This document shows positions 55,660 to 64,000 of a stretch of 64,000 nt of DNA, piece after piece. The stretch covers positions 3,968,001-4,032,000 of the forward strand of contig NZ_CP154796.1 of NCBI RefSeq assembly GCF_039566955.1. Direction: 5' to 3'. A model generated the notes under the pieces. That model saw only the letters and a program-made list of their open reading frames with translations, had not been told where the DNA came from and searched no databases. This stretch comes from Micromonospora sp. DSM 45708. Lineage in GTDB: Bacteria > Actinomycetota > Actinomycetes > Mycobacteriales > Micromonosporaceae. The position numbers were made by a program, and so were the translations under genes. Within the stretch, counting starts at the first letter, position 1. Every line of letters begins with the position of its first letter.

Positions 55660-56336
55660 GCCACGCCCCGTTCGATGAGAAGATCACGCAGGCGGGTGAC
55701 GACCTCGTCGATGCCCAGCGCGGTGGTGTCCAGCACCACCGCGTCGGGGGTCTGCTGGAGCGGGTTGACCTTGCGGGTCGAGTCGAGCCGGTCCCGGCGG
55801 GCCAGGTCGGCGGCGGTCGCCGAGACGTCGGCGGCGTCCTCGGCGCTGCGCCGCTGGGCGCGCGCCGCCTCGGAGGCGGTCAGGTAGACCTTCAGGTCGG
55901 CGTCGGGCGTCACCACCGAGCCGATGTCACGGCCCTCCACCACGATCCGGCCCGCCTCGGCGACGAGTCGCCGCTGCCGGTCCACCAGCAGCTCCCGGAC
56001 CGCGCCCACGGCGGCCACCGCGGAAACCGCGGCGGTCACCTCCGGGCCGCGGATGTCGGTGGACACGTCGGTGCCGTCGACGGTCACCGCGTACCCCTGG
56101 GGGTCGGTGCCGATGCGCAGGTCGGCCTCGCCGGCGACCTTGGTCACCGACTCGGTGTCGGTCAGCTCGACGCCGGAGCGCAGGACCGCCCAGGTCAGCG
56201 CCCGGTACATGGCGCCGGTGTCGAGGTAGCGGGCGCCGAGGCTCACCGCCAGTCGCCGCGACACGGTGGACTTGCCCGAACCGGACGGCCCGTCCACAGC
56301 GACCACGCAACGCCCGGCCGGTACGTTTTCCTCCAC
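55656..56336 (-). CDS. cmk: Cytidylate kinase
   Basis: 226 residues from GTG 56336 ([20 protein letters not shown]), chosen because the P-loop [11 protein letters not shown] then begins at residue 14, as in the family. It phosphorylates CMP and dCMP with ATP. Conserved [37 protein letters not shown] and [20 protein letters not shown] are present, the last matching the CMP-binding SR(x)xxP region. The order rluB, cmk, der is conserved in Actinobacteria. Its stop overlaps the der start. Confidence 0.96.
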   Translation of the reverse strand: MEENVPAGRCVVAVDGPSGSGKSTVSRRLAVSLGARYLDTGAMYRALTWAVLRSGVELTDTESVTKVAGEADLRIGTDPQGYAVTVDGTDVSTDIRGPEVTAAVSAVAAVGAVRELLVDRQRRLVAEAGRIVVEGRDIGSVVTPDADLKVYLTASEAARAQRRSAEDAADVSATAADLARRDRLDSTRKVNPLQQTPDAVVLDTTALGIDEVVTRLRDLLIERGVA

Positions 56337-56508
56337 CGTTGTCCTCCTCAGCCCGTACCTCGCAGGTCGTCGCGGAGCGACACCGTTGAGCGGATGGTTA
56401 CTCGTCGTCAATCATGCCCGCGCCGCGCGGGCGACCGGCGGGGGCGCGTGCGCGCCGGCCCGCGGACCGCGTCGAAGCCTACCGGTCGCCCTACCCCGAT
56501 CGTCGGGG

Positions 56509-57279
56509 TCAGTCACCCACGGCCTTGAACAGGGCGGCGACCTCCGCGTTGGTCAGCCGCCGCAGCCGCCCGGTGCGCAGGTCGCCGAGCTTGATCGGAC
56601 CGATCGAGGTACGGATCAGCCGGGACACCGGATGTCCCACCTCGGCCATCAGGCGTCGGACGATGTGCTTGCGCCCCTCGTGCAGGGTCAGCTCCACCTG
56701 GGCGGTTTTGCCCAGCGTGTCGACCACCTTGAACCCGTCGACCTTCACCGGCCCGTCCTCCAGCTCGACGCCGCCGGTCAGCCGCTTGCCCAGGTTGCGT
56801 GGGATCGGCCCGGCCACCTCGGCGAGGTAGGTCTTGAGCACCTCGTACGACGGGTGCATGAGCTTGTGGGCGAGGGTGCCGTCGTTGGTGAGCAGGAGCA
56901 GGCCCTCACTGTCGGCGTCCAGTCGCCCGACGTGGTAGACCCGCTGCTCCAGCCGCGCGCCGATGAAGTCGGCGAGCTCGGTGCGGCCCTTCTCGTCAGC
57001 CATGGTGGTGACCACCCCGCGCGGCTTGTTCATCGCCACGTAGACCAGGCGGACGTCGGCCTGGAGCCGCTCGCCGTCGACGTGGATCACGTCGCGTGCC
57101 GGGTCGGCCTTGTCACCGAGCTGCGCGACCCGGCCGTTGACGGTGACCCGCCGCCGGAAGATCAGGTCCTCGCAGGCCCGCCGCGAACCCACCCCCGCGG
57201 CGGCGAGCACCTTCTGGAGGCGCTCGGCGCTCTCGTACACGGGGGCGTCGGGCTTCGGGGCACGGTCATCGCGTCGCAT
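56509..57279 (-). CDS. rluB: 23S rRNA pseudouridine synthase, RluB family
   Basis: 256 residues from ATG 57279, two codons into the longest frame. An N-terminal S4 RNA-binding domain (ERLQKVLAAAGVGSRRACED) is followed by the synthase domain with the catalytic Asp in HVGRLDADSEGLLLLTNDG. It also has MNKPRGVVTT and a C-terminal RLMAEVGHPVSRLIRTSIG. The family isomerises uridine in 23S rRNA; the exact target is inferred. The start lies inside the 3' end of scpB, so the genes overlap by 14 bp. Confidence 0.93.
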   Translation of the reverse strand: MRRDDRAPKPDAPVYESAERLQKVLAAAGVGSRRACEDLIFRRRVTVNGRVAQLGDKADPARDVIHVDGERLQADVRLVYVAMNKPRGVVTTMADEKGRTELADFIGARLEQRVYHVGRLDADSEGLLLLTNDGTLAHKLMHPSYEVLKTYLAEVAGPIPRNLGKRLTGGVELEDGPVKVDGFKVVDTLGKTAQVELTLHEGRKHIVRRLMAEVGHPVSRLIRTSIGPIKLGDLRTGRLRRLTNAEVAALFKAVGD

Positions 57280-58234
57280 CGGCAAGCTCTTCTACGTCGT
57301 CGGGAAGGAACGGGGCCAGGGGCGGCAGGTCGTCCACCGAGTTGAGCCCCAGCTTCTCGAGGAACACGGTGGTGGTCCGGTAGAGGAACGCACCGCTGTC
57401 CGCTTCGGTGCCGCACTCCTCGACCAGGCCGCGACCCACCAGGGTACGGAGCACCCCGTCGCAGTTGACACCCCGGATGGCCGAGATGCGCGACCGGGTC
57501 ACCGGCTGGCGGTAGGCGACCACGGCGAGCGTCTCCAGCGCTGCCTGGGTCAGCCGGACCGACTGCCCGTCCAGCACGAACCGCTCGACGTAGGTGGCGT
57601 ATTCCGGCCGGGTGTAGAGACGCCAGCCACCCGCGGCCCGGCGCAGCTCGAACCCGTGCCCGGCCGCGGTGTAGCCGGCAGCGATCTCGTCGAGCATCGC
57701 GCCGACCCGCTCCGGTGCCTGCTCCAGCACGTCGGCGAGGATCAGCTCGCTGACCGGTTGGTCGACCACCAGCAGGATCGCCTCGAGGGCGCCGCGTAGT
57801 TCCGCGTCGTCCAGCACCGGCGCGGGCGCCGGCTCGGGCGCCGGCCGCCGCCGCCCCCGCTTCGGGGGTACGCCGGAAGCGCTCCCCTCGCTACCCGCCG
57901 GCTCTCCACCCGGGGCGCCCGGCTCGACCCCGCCGGCCGGCGCGTCCCCGTCGGACCCGGTTTCTTCCGAGATCGTGGTTCGGTCCCGCCCCGCCGGGGG
58001 CGCTCCGGCACCACCATCTCGGCCCCTCTCCCCCGCAGAGGAGATCTTGGCAGGATTCGGTCCCTCCGGAGGCCCGTCGCTTCCACGATCTGCGGAGAGA
58101 TCGAGGTCTTGGCCGGATTCCGCTTCCGGAGGCTCGTCGGCGCGGTCGGGCCTGGGCGGGGTGGGGCGCGCCCACGGAGGGATCCAGGCGGCGGCCTGGT
58201 CGGCCAGCGAGTCGCGTCGCTCCTCGTCGCTCAT
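57266..58234 (-). CDS. scpB: Segregation and condensation protein B
   Basis: 322 residues from ATG 58234. The conserved part starts near residue 138 (LDDAELRGALEAILLVVDQP). It has two winged-helix domains, with LTQAALETLAVVAYRQPVTR and AIRGVNCDGVLRTLVGRGLV followed by the C-terminal FLEKLGLNSVDDLPPLAPFL. ScpB pairs with ScpA on SMC in chromosome condensation. The first 137 residues are an acidic, Pro/Gly-rich, disordered extension with repeated ISSAGERG- or ISEETGS-like patches, absent from typical ScpB proteins of about 190 residues. scpA ends 4 bp upstream. Confidence 0.93.
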   Translation of the reverse strand: MSDEERRDSLADQAAAWIPPWARPTPPRPDRADEPPEAESGQDLDLSADRGSDGPPEGPNPAKISSAGERGRDGGAGAPPAGRDRTTISEETGSDGDAPAGGVEPGAPGGEPAGSEGSASGVPPKRGRRRPAPEPAPAPVLDDAELRGALEAILLVVDQPVSELILADVLEQAPERVGAMLDEIAAGYTAAGHGFELRRAAGGWRLYTRPEYATYVERFVLDGQSVRLTQAALETLAVVAYRQPVTRSRISAIRGVNCDGVLRTLVGRGLVEECGTEADSGAFLYRTTTVFLEKLGLNSVDDLPPLAPFLPDDVEELADATR

Positions 58235-58238
58235 CGGG

Positions 58239-59288
58239 TCACTCCTGCATCGGTGCGGACGGGTCCGCCGCGTCGCCGGCAGCGCTTAGGCTGCCGTCAG
58301 CGGGGCGGCCGGTGGTGTCGGAGGGGACGACCCCGGCGGAGCCGCCGTCGTCGGACACGCCGACGGCGGATACGGTGCCCGGGGCGACGTCCGGGCCGGA
58401 CGCGTCGGCCGCGGCGGACGTGCCGGCGGGCGCGGTGCCGGGCTCGGGGTCGCCGGCGTACTCGTCGACGGTCAGCTCGGCCGCACCCTCGGCGGTCCCG
58501 GTCCAGCGGACCGTCAACTCCTCCAGCGCCTGCTCCTGCACGAACGCCACCAGCCCCTGCCGGTACAGCTCCAGCAGCGCCAGGAACCGGGCCACCACCT
58601 CCAGCGTCATCTCGCAGTCGGCGCAGAGCTGCGAGAACGTGGCGACGCCGGCGCGGCGCAGCCGCTCGGCGATGATGCCGGCGTGCTCCCGGACGCTGAC
58701 CCGGACCATGTGCACGTGTGCGATCGACACCTCGGGCACCGGCTTCGGGCTCATCGCCTTCACCGCGAGCCGGAGCAGCCGCTGCGGGCCGATGCCGAGC
58801 ACCAGGTCGGGCAGCGCCTCGGCGTACCGGGGTTCCAGGGTGACCGCCCGGGGGTAGCGCCGACCGCCGACCGCCTCCAACTCGGCGATGTGCGCCGCCG
58901 CCTCCTTGTACGCCTTGTACTGCAACAACCGGGCGAAGAGCAGGTCCCGCGCCTCCAGCAACGCCAGGTCCGCTTCGTCCTCCACCTCGGCCGAGGGCAG
59001 CAGCCGGGCCGCCTTCAGGTCGAGCAGGGTGGCGGCGACCAGCAGGAACTCGCTGGTCTCGTCCAGGTCCCACTGGTCGCCCATGGCCCGGAGGTACGCG
59101 ATGAACTCGTCGGTCACCTTGTGCAGCGCGACCTCGGTGACGTCCAGCTTGTGCTTGCTGATCAGCTGGAGCAGCAGGTCGAACGGGCCGGTGAAGTTGT
59201 CCAGCCGGACCGTGAAGCCGCTGGTCTCGGCGGGCCCGGCGTCGACCTCGCCGGCGCCGTGCGGCGGGTCGAGGGGCGGCGCGGTCAC
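58239..59288 (-). CDS. scpA: Segregation and condensation protein A
   Basis: About 349 residues from GTG 59288 (VTAPPLDPPHGAGEVDAGPA); the frame is open far upstream, but that part is parA shadow. Family blocks are FTVRLDNFTGPFDLLLQLIS, KHKLDVTEVALHKVTDEFIA, DLDETSEFLLVAATLLDLKA and the C-terminal winged helix MTLEVVARFLALLELYRQGL. ScpA is the kleisin that bridges SMC heads. The last 75 residues are Ala/Gly/Asp/Ser-rich and unlike other ScpA proteins. It lies 41 bp after parA on the same strand. Confidence 0.94.
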   Translation of the reverse strand: MTAPPLDPPHGAGEVDAGPAETSGFTVRLDNFTGPFDLLLQLISKHKLDVTEVALHKVTDEFIAYLRAMGDQWDLDETSEFLLVAATLLDLKAARLLPSAEVEDEADLALLEARDLLFARLLQYKAYKEAAAHIAELEAVGGRRYPRAVTLEPRYAEALPDLVLGIGPQRLLRLAVKAMSPKPVPEVSIAHVHMVRVSVREHAGIIAERLRRAGVATFSQLCADCEMTLEVVARFLALLELYRQGLVAFVQEQALEELTVRWTGTAEGAAELTVDEYAGDPEPGTAPAGTSAAADASGPDVAPGTVSAVGVSDDGGSAGVVPSDTTGRPADGSLSAAGDAADPSAPMQE

Positions 59289-59329
59289 CGGGAAACCGTA
59301 GTCGACGCGGCAGGCGGGTGGCGGACGCC

Positions 59330-60253
59330 CTACCGGTCCGTCTCGGCGGCGATCACCTCTCGGGCGAGCTGCCGGTAGTTCCGCGCGCCGGAGGAGGCCG
59401 GGTCGAGCGTGGTGATCGGCGCGCCGGCCACCGTCGACTCGGGGAACTTCACCGTCTTGGTGATGACGGTCTGGTAGACCTTGTCGCCGAACGCCTCGAC
59501 CACCCGTTGCAGCACCTGCCGGCAGTGGGTGGTGCGGCTGTCGTACATGGTGGCGAGGATGCCTTCGAGTTCGAGGTCGAAGTTGAGCCGCTCGCGCACC
59601 TTGTCGATGGTGTCCAGCAGCAGCGCGACGCCGCGCAGGCTGAAGAACTCGCACTCCAGCGGGATGAGCACGCCGTGCGCGACGGTCAGCGCGTTGATCG
59701 CCAGCAGGCCCAGCGAGGGCTGGCAGTCGATCAGGATGAAGTCGTACTCCTTGCGGATGGTCCGCAGCACCCGGGCCAGGGCCATCTCCCGGGCGACCTC
59801 GTTGACCAGCTGTATCTCGGCGGCGGAGAGGTCGATGTTGGCCGGCAGCAGGTGCAGCCCGGCCACGTCGGTCTTGATCAGGACGTCCTCGGCGGTGACG
59901 TCGTCCTGCATGAGCAGGTTGTAGACCGACAGGTCGAGGTTGTGCGGGTTGACGCCCAGGCCGACGGAGAGGGCGCCCTGCGGGTCGAAGTCGACGAGCA
60001 GCACCTTGCGGCCGTACTCCGCGAGCGCGGCGCCCAGGTTGATGGTGGTCGTGGTCTTGCCGACGCCACCCTTCTGGTTGGCCATCGCGATGATCCGCGC
60101 CGGGCCGTGCCGGTCGGTCGGCATCGGCTCCGGGATCGGCTTGCGCATCGTGTACGCGGCCGGGTCGGCGGGGCCGAGGTCGGCGCCGAGCGTCGCCTGC
60201 TGCTCACGGAGCTCCGACGTCCAGGTCTCGGCACGGTCACCGTTTCCTGCCAT
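59330..60253 (-). CDS. ParA-family ATPase (chromosome/plasmid partition type)
   Basis: 307 residues from ATG 60253 (MAGNGDRAETWTSELREQQA); upstream codons look non-coding. The deviant Walker A is MANQKGGVGKTTTTINLGAA, followed by KVLLVDFDPQGALSVGLGVN, the Walker B DFILIDCQPSLGLLAINALT, and CEFFSLRGVALLLDTIDKVR. This ParA paralogue accompanies scpAB in Actinobacteria and probably acts in chromosome segregation with SMC. No parB is adjacent. It is soluble and has no membrane-targeting sequence. Confidence 0.93.
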   Translation of the reverse strand: MAGNGDRAETWTSELREQQATLGADLGPADPAAYTMRKPIPEPMPTDRHGPARIIAMANQKGGVGKTTTTINLGAALAEYGRKVLLVDFDPQGALSVGLGVNPHNLDLSVYNLLMQDDVTAEDVLIKTDVAGLHLLPANIDLSAAEIQLVNEVAREMALARVLRTIRKEYDFILIDCQPSLGLLAINALTVAHGVLIPLECEFFSLRGVALLLDTIDKVRERLNFDLELEGILATMYDSRTTHCRQVLQRVVEAFGDKVYQTVITKTVKFPESTVAGAPITTLDPASSGARNYRQLAREVIAAETDR

Positions 60254-60442
60254 GTCCTCGTTGCCCCCTCCCGACGACCAACCCGGCGTCGGAGCCGTCC
60301 GACGTCCCTCGCGGCGCCGCTGCGCACCCCCGGTCCGTCGCACCTGGAGGCCCGCGCCGATGCCGACTGTACGCCACCGGCCAGCAGCACGTTCGGCAGC
60401 GGGTCGGCGTGTCGGCCGCCCATCAGCGGCACGGTCCGCTCG

Positions 60443-60538
60443 CGCAAACCCGGCTCACTCCTCGCGCTCACCCGAGCCACCGTTCGTTCGCGACTGCGGG
60501 GCTCGCAAACCCGGCTCACTCCTCGCGCTCACCCGAGC
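60443..60538. repeat. Two 35-bp direct repeats between xerD and parA
   Basis: The unit, starting CGCAAACCCGGCTCACTCCT and ending CACCCGAGC, occurs at 60443-60477 and 60504-60538. The second copy includes the xerD stop codon and last codons. No coding role is seen beyond that; it resembles the short GC-rich repeats common after genes in some Micromonosporaceae (from memory). Confidence 0.8.
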
Positions 60539-61518
60539 GCGCGCGGATGCGCGGTGGCGTACACCTCGCGCAGTCGGTCCACGGTGACCAACGTGTACAC
60601 CTGGGTGGTGGTCACCGACGCGTGGCCGAGCAGTTCCTGCACCACGCGTACGTCCGCGCCGCCGTCGAGCAGGTGGGTGGCGTACGAGTGGCGCAGCGTG
60701 TGCGGGGAGACCGCGTCGGGTCCGTCGACCGGCAGGCCGGCCCGGTCGGCGGCGGCGCGCAGCACACCCCAGGCGCCCTGCCGGGTGAGCGGCCCGCCCC
60801 GGGCGTTGACGAACAGCGCCGGGGTGCCCCGCCCGGTGGCGAGCAGCGCCGGGCGGCCCCGGGTCAGCCAGGCGCGCACCGCGTCGGCGGCGTACCCGCC
60901 GACCGGGACGAGGCGGGCCTTGCCGCCCTTGCCGCGCAGCAGCACGGCGCCGGCGTCCAGGTCGAGGTCGTCGACGGCCGCGCCGACCGCCTCGGAGACG
61001 CGCGCGCCGGTGCCGTACAGGAATTCCAGCAGCGCCCGGTCGCGCAGCGCGCGGGGCGCGTCGTCGCCGGTGGCGACCGCCGGGCCGGCGGCGTCGATCA
61101 GCCGGAGCACGGCGTCGACCGGCAGCGCCCGGGGAAGCCGGCGCGGCGGGGTGGGCGGGCGGACGTCGCGACCGGGGTCGGCGCCGGCCAGGCCCTCGCG
61201 CAGCGCGAAGCGGTGCAGGCCGCGTACCGCGCTGGCCGCGCGCGCGGTGGACGAGACGGCGAGCGGCGGGTGCTCGTCGTCGCCGGCACGCAGCCGGGCC
61301 AGGTGGGCCTCGACCTCGGTCGGGCCGGCGGCGGCCAGGTCGGTCACCCCGGCGGCGGCCAGCGTGTCGAGGTAGCGGTCCAGGTCCCGGCGGTACGAGG
61401 CGAGCGTGTTACCGGACAGGCCACGCTCGACGGTGAGGTGGTCCAGGTAGCCCCGGACCGCGCGGCGCAGGGCCGGCGCGGGTGTCGCGCCGGCCCGGAG
61501 CGCCCCGGGTTCGGTCAG
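60529..61518 (-). CDS. xerD: Tyrosine recombinase XerD
   Basis: About 329 residues. The N-terminal SAM-like domain is [20 protein letters not shown] then [20 protein letters not shown]. The catalytic domain has [20 protein letters not shown] (Arg), [20 protein letters not shown] (HxxR) and [20 protein letters not shown] (His and Tyr nucleophile). XerD with XerC resolves chromosome dimers at dif. No ATG, GTG or TTG fits the expected start; I used CTG 61518, which overlaps the ald stop by 3 bp, so this start is uncertain. The stop lies inside a 35-bp repeat. Confidence 0.93.
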   Translation of the reverse strand: MTEPGALRAGATPAPALRRAVRGYLDHLTVERGLSGNTLASYRRDLDRYLDTLAAAGVTDLAAAGPTEVEAHLARLRAGDDEHPPLAVSSTARAASAVRGLHRFALREGLAGADPGRDVRPPTPPRRLPRALPVDAVLRLIDAAGPAVATGDDAPRALRDRALLEFLYGTGARVSEAVGAAVDDLDLDAGAVLLRGKGGKARLVPVGGYAADAVRAWLTRGRPALLATGRGTPALFVNARGGPLTRQGAWGVLRAAADRAGLPVDGPDAVSPHTLRHSYATHLLDGGADVRVVQELLGHASVTTTQVYTLVTVDRLREVYATAHPRALG

Positions 61519-62630
61519 CTCAGCACCTCGGCCAGCGGCAGCACGTCCATGCCGTGCGCCTCGGCGACCGGGCCGTAGACGACCCGGCCGTCGTGGGTGT
61601 TCAGGCCCAGCGCCAGCGCCGGGTCGCCGCGCAGCGCCTTCCGCCAGCCCTGGTTGGCCAGTTCGAGCGCGTACGGCAGGGTGACGTTGGTCAGCGCGTA
61701 GGTGCTGGTGTTCGGCACCGCGCCGGGCATGTTCGCCACGCAGTAGAAGATCGAGTCGTGCACCTTGTAGACCGGGTCGGCGTGCGTGGTGGGCCGCGAG
61801 TCCTCGAAGCAGCCGCCCTGGTCGATGGCGATGTCGACGAGCACGCTGCCCGGCTTCATCCGGGCGACCAGCTCGTTGGAGATCAGCTTCGGGGCCTTCG
61901 CGCCGGGCACCAGCACCGCGCCGATGACCAGGTCCGCGTCGAGCACGGCCCGCTCGATCTCGTACGCGTTGGAGGCCACGGTCTGCAGGTGGCCCCGGTA
62001 GATGGCGTCGGCGGAGCGCAGCCGGGCCACGTTCTTGTCCAGCAGCAGCACCTCGGACTGGAGGCCGAGCGCGATGGCGGCGGCGTTCAGGCCGGACACG
62101 CCCGCGCCGATGACCACGGTCTTGGCCGCGTACACGCCGGAGACGCCGCCGGGCAGCACGCCCCGCCCGCCGCCGGTGCGCATCATGTAGAACGCGCCGA
62201 CCTGGGGGGCGAGCCGGCCGGCCACCTCGGACATCGGGGCGAGCAGCGGCAGCGACCGGTCCGGCAGCTCGACCGTCTCGTACGCGATGCCGGTGACCTT
62301 CCGGTCGACGAGCGCGTCGGTGCACTCGCGGGAGGCGGCCAGGTGCAGGTAGGTGAAGAGCACCTGCCCCTCGCGCATGCGGGGGTACTCCTCGGCGATC
62401 GGTTCCTTGACCTTGAGCACCAGCTCGGCGGTGTCCCAGACCTCGTCGGCGGTGGCCAGGATCTTCGCGCCGGCGGCGGCGAACTCCTCGTCGGTGATGC
62501 TGGAGCCGACCCCGGCGCCCGCCTCGACGAAGACCTCGTGACCGTGGCGGGTGAACTCGTTGACGCCCGCCGGCGTGATCGCCACCCGGTACTCGTGGTT
62601 CTTGACCTCGCGGGGGATTCCGACCTTCAC
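61515..62630 (-). CDS. ald: Alanine dehydrogenase
   Basis: 371 residues from GTG 62630 ([20 protein letters not shown]), the expected family length and start. Substrate-site residues occur in [18 protein letters not shown] and FTYLHLAA. The NAD fold carries [20 protein letters not shown], and the C-terminus has [20 protein letters not shown]. It reversibly deaminates L-alanine to pyruvate and ammonia. The xerD frame overlaps its stop. The 290 bp before the start probably hold divergent promoters for ald and the TM2 gene. Confidence 0.96.
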   Translation of the reverse strand: MKVGIPREVKNHEYRVAITPAGVNEFTRHGHEVFVEAGAGVGSSITDEEFAAAGAKILATADEVWDTAELVLKVKEPIAEEYPRMREGQVLFTYLHLAASRECTDALVDRKVTGIAYETVELPDRSLPLLAPMSEVAGRLAPQVGAFYMMRTGGGRGVLPGGVSGVYAAKTVVIGAGVSGLNAAAIALGLQSEVLLLDKNVARLRSADAIYRGHLQTVASNAYEIERAVLDADLVIGAVLVPGAKAPKLISNELVARMKPGSVLVDIAIDQGGCFEDSRPTTHADPVYKVHDSIFYCVANMPGAVPNTSTYALTNVTLPYALELANQGWRKALRGDPALALGLNTHDGRVVYGPVAEAHGMDVLPLAEVLS

Positions 62631-62920
62631 GATGCAGACACCTTCCTCCGGGGCACGGCTCACCCCCGACAGCGCGGCGCCACGACGGCTCCGTTGCCGA
62701 CGCGGTCAGGTCCCGCCGGCGGCAGTCTAGGCGTGCGGACGGCGCGGGGACGCCGACACTGTGCCATCCGGTGCCCGGCGGTGCTGACGGAGTGTCAGGC
62801 ATGGACCGGGCTGGCCGGTGGAGACGCCATCAGCCGACAGGACAGACTTCGGTAAATATCTTTCCACCGGTGGGGTGCCGGCGCGCACGGAACGAGAGTG
62901 GATCACTATCGTGTCCGCTC
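62631..62920. other. Divergent promoter region (ald / TM2 gene)
   Basis: About 290 bp between the two divergently transcribed genes. An AT-richer patch (GGTAAATATCTTTCCACC at about 62851) is the best promoter candidate for the TM2 gene. I see no riboswitch. Confidence 0.4.
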
Positions 62921-63172
62921 ATGACCACTCCTTACCAGCAGCACCCGTACGGCGTCTCGGACAAGAGCAAGGTCGTCGCGGGCATCCTCCAGATCCTCCT
63001 CGGCGGCTTCGGCATCGGCCGGTTCTACATGGGCGACACCAAGACCGGCGTGATCCAGCTCGTGGTCACACTCGTGACCTGCGGCTTCGGCGCGATCTGG
63101 GGCCTCGTCGACGGCATCCTGATCCTGGTCAACGGCGGCGTCGACGGCCAGGGCCGGCCGCTGCGCGACTGA
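62921..63172 (+). CDS. TM2-domain membrane protein, 83 aa
   Basis: From ATG 62921 (MTTPYQQHPYGVSDKSKVVA). The TM2 domain is AGILQILLGGFGIGRFYMGD, then TKTGVIQLVVTLVTCGFGAI, then WGLVDGILILV: two helices with the GxxRFYxG turn and a WxxxDxxLI motif. TM2 proteins are small membrane proteins of unclear function found across bacteria. It is convergent with the NUDIX gene, sharing the hairpin terminator at 63184-63221. Confidence 0.93.
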   Translation: MTTPYQQHPYGVSDKSKVVAGILQILLGGFGIGRFYMGDTKTGVIQLVVTLVTCGFGAIWGLVDGILILVNGGVDGQGRPLRD

Positions 63173-63183
63173 GCGGCGAACCG

Positions 63184-63221
63184 GAGAGGGGCCGCGCGGC
63201 GTCTGCCGCGCGGCCCCTCTC
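63184..63221. terminator. Bidirectional terminator between TM2 and NUDIX genes
   Basis: A 17-bp perfect stem (GAGAGGGGCCGCGCGGC with its inverse) and a 4-base loop, located 12 bp after the TM2 stop and 16 bp from the NUDIX stop. Serves both convergent genes. Confidence 0.9.
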
Positions 63222-63236
63222 GTCGTCGGTGCCCGA

Positions 63237-63842
63237 TCAGCGCGGCAGCGGCACCTCGGGGCGACGCAGCTCGGTGAAGCCGGTCTCCCGGGCGCGGGCG
63301 GCGGCGAGCAGCCCGGCCACGCAGGACGCGTTGGTGATCTCACCGGCCAGGACCATCCGGACCGCCTCGTCGAGATCGACGCGGACCACCTGGAGGTCGG
63401 CCTCCTCCTCGCGCCGGTCGTGCCGCTCCTGCGCCGGCACGTCGGCGAGGTCACGGGCCAGGAAGACGCGCACCACCTCGTCCGAGAAACCGGGTGAGCT
63501 GTGCAGGTCGACGAGCACGTCGACGCGCCCCGCGGTCAGGTCGGCCTCCTCGGCCAGCTCCCGCGCCGCCGCGGCGGCCAGGTCCTCCCCGCTGACGTCC
63601 ATCAGCCCGGCGGGCAGCTCCCACAGGTGCCGGCCGACCGGGTGCCGGTACTGGCGGATCAGCACCACCTGGTCGGCGTCGTCGAGCGCCACCACCGCCA
63701 CCGCGCCCACGTGCCGCACGTAGTCGCGGGCCGCGGTGCCCCCGCCGGGCATCGTCACGTCGTCGCTGACCACCGAGAAGATCCGGCCGGACCAGACGTC
63801 CCGGCGCGCGGTCACCTCGTAGCGGTGCTCGACGCCGCTCAC
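63237..63842 (-). CDS. NUDIX hydrolase, ADP-ribose pyrophosphatase type
   Basis: 201 residues from GTG 63842 (VSGVEHRYEVTARRDVWSGR). The NUDIX box is GLMDVSGEDLAAAAARELAE then EADL; the last Gly of the consensus (EExGU) is Asp here. Upstream, HVGAVAVVALDDADQVVLIR and QYRHPVGRHLWELPAG are typical of ADP-ribose pyrophosphatases, which hydrolyse ADP-ribose to AMP and ribose-5-phosphate. The start overlaps the pyrG stop (GTGA), so the two are coupled. The order pyrG, NUDIX, xerD is conserved in Actinobacteria (e.g. mycobacteria). Confidence 0.93.
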   Translation of the reverse strand: MSGVEHRYEVTARRDVWSGRIFSVVSDDVTMPGGGTAARDYVRHVGAVAVVALDDADQVVLIRQYRHPVGRHLWELPAGLMDVSGEDLAAAAARELAEEADLTAGRVDVLVDLHSSPGFSDEVVRVFLARDLADVPAQERHDRREEEADLQVVRVDLDEAVRMVLAGEITNASCVAGLLAAARARETGFTELRRPEVPLPR

Positions 63843-64000
63843 TTCGCCACGCCGTTCTGCTCCGCCACGCCGTTCTGCTCCGCCGCGGCGGTCCGCTTCG
63901 GCGCGCGGGCCGGCTTCGCCGCGGCGGCTGCCGACGAGCCGTCCAGGTCGACCGGGAGCTGGTCGGACTCGGAGTACGCGACCGCGGCGCCCACGAACGC
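63839..64000 (-). CDS. pyrG: CTP synthase, 3' end only
   Basis: The window holds only the last 53 codons: AFVGAAVAYSESDQLPVDLD, then an Ala/Lys-rich tail ending EQNGVAEQNGVAK. The first part matches the C-terminus of actinobacterial CTP synthases after the glutaminase domain; the gene continues beyond the window. The tail contains two copies of an 18-bp unit. The identification rests on gene order plus this short piece. Confidence 0.7.
   Translation of the reverse strand, partial: AFVGAAVAYSESDQLPVDLDGSSAAAAAKPARAPKRTAAAEQNGVAEQNGVAK

Noticed and set aside
54244..55887. 547-codon plus frame opposite der
   Set aside because: Arg/His/Gly-rich mirror of der with no recognisable family.
59318..61375. 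685-codon plus frame opposite parA and xerD
   Set aside because: Antisense shadow of well-supported genes; no domain or sensible composition.
60529..62802. 757-codon frame covering xerD and ald
   Set aside because: Only the last 329 codons are XerD; the rest is an Arg/Gly-rich out-of-frame reading of ald.

Overview
The window is high-GC actinobacterial DNA. Its right end (about 54-64 kb) is a conserved chromosomal block read leftwards: pyrG (3' end only), a NUDIX hydrolase, ald, xerD, parA, scpA, scpB, rluB, cmk and der, with a TM2-domain gene in between. This gene order is typical of Actinobacteria. With the GC content and protein style it suggests Micromonosporaceae (Micromonospora or Salinispora relatives), but that is an inference and was not tested by any search.

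Everything left of the tRNA-Pro(GGG) gene (54015-54088, minus strand) looks like a long accessory region that has built up at a tRNA integration hotspot. Beside the tRNA is a tyrosine-integrase pseudogene with two frameshifts and a stop codon at its catalytic tyrosine. A 45-bp copy of the tRNA 3' half lies at about 26.0 kb, next to a second integrase remnant, but in inverted orientation.

Insertion sequences dominate the region. There are four copies, apparently identical, of a 1434-bp IS701-like element (at 0.1, 34.9, 39.0 and 42.4 kb), each flanked by CTAG. There are also two IS5-like elements (21.6 and 26.8 kb), one IS110-like element (44.0 kb) plus a solo 3' end of a relative, three ISL3-like remnants and an IS3 remnant.

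From 2 to 26 kb there are about 25 small genes of mostly unknown function. Several resemble orphan immunity proteins or their relics: a barstar-fusion protein, a CDI-immunity-like pseudogene, an SMI1-like pseudogene, DUF2750 copies, an ankyrin-repeat protein and a DUF6928-like protein. Among them are ordinary enzymes: a HAD-like protein, an adenylate-kinase paralogue with an altered P-loop, a DUF885 metallopeptidase, a methyltransferase and a VOC-fold protein.

The most interesting part is 28-52 kb. A 2082-residue protein combines an N-terminal Cap4/DUF4297-like nuclease domain, a STAND-type NTPase and a very long C-terminal region. It overlaps a 249-residue partner gene, which makes a strong candidate anti-phage operon, and an IS701-like copy sits 12 bp upstream of its start. 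Further right are an orphan nucleic-acid deaminase toxin domain with a possible immunity gene (41.5-42.2 kb), a 1276-residue protein with a C-terminal PD-(D/E)XK nuclease motif (45.5-49.3 kb), and a two-gene unit of an HNH-like protein and a 466-residue protein of unknown function (49.5-51.8 kb).

No CRISPR array, rRNA or replication origin was seen. Many starts are GTG or TTG choices made by eye.
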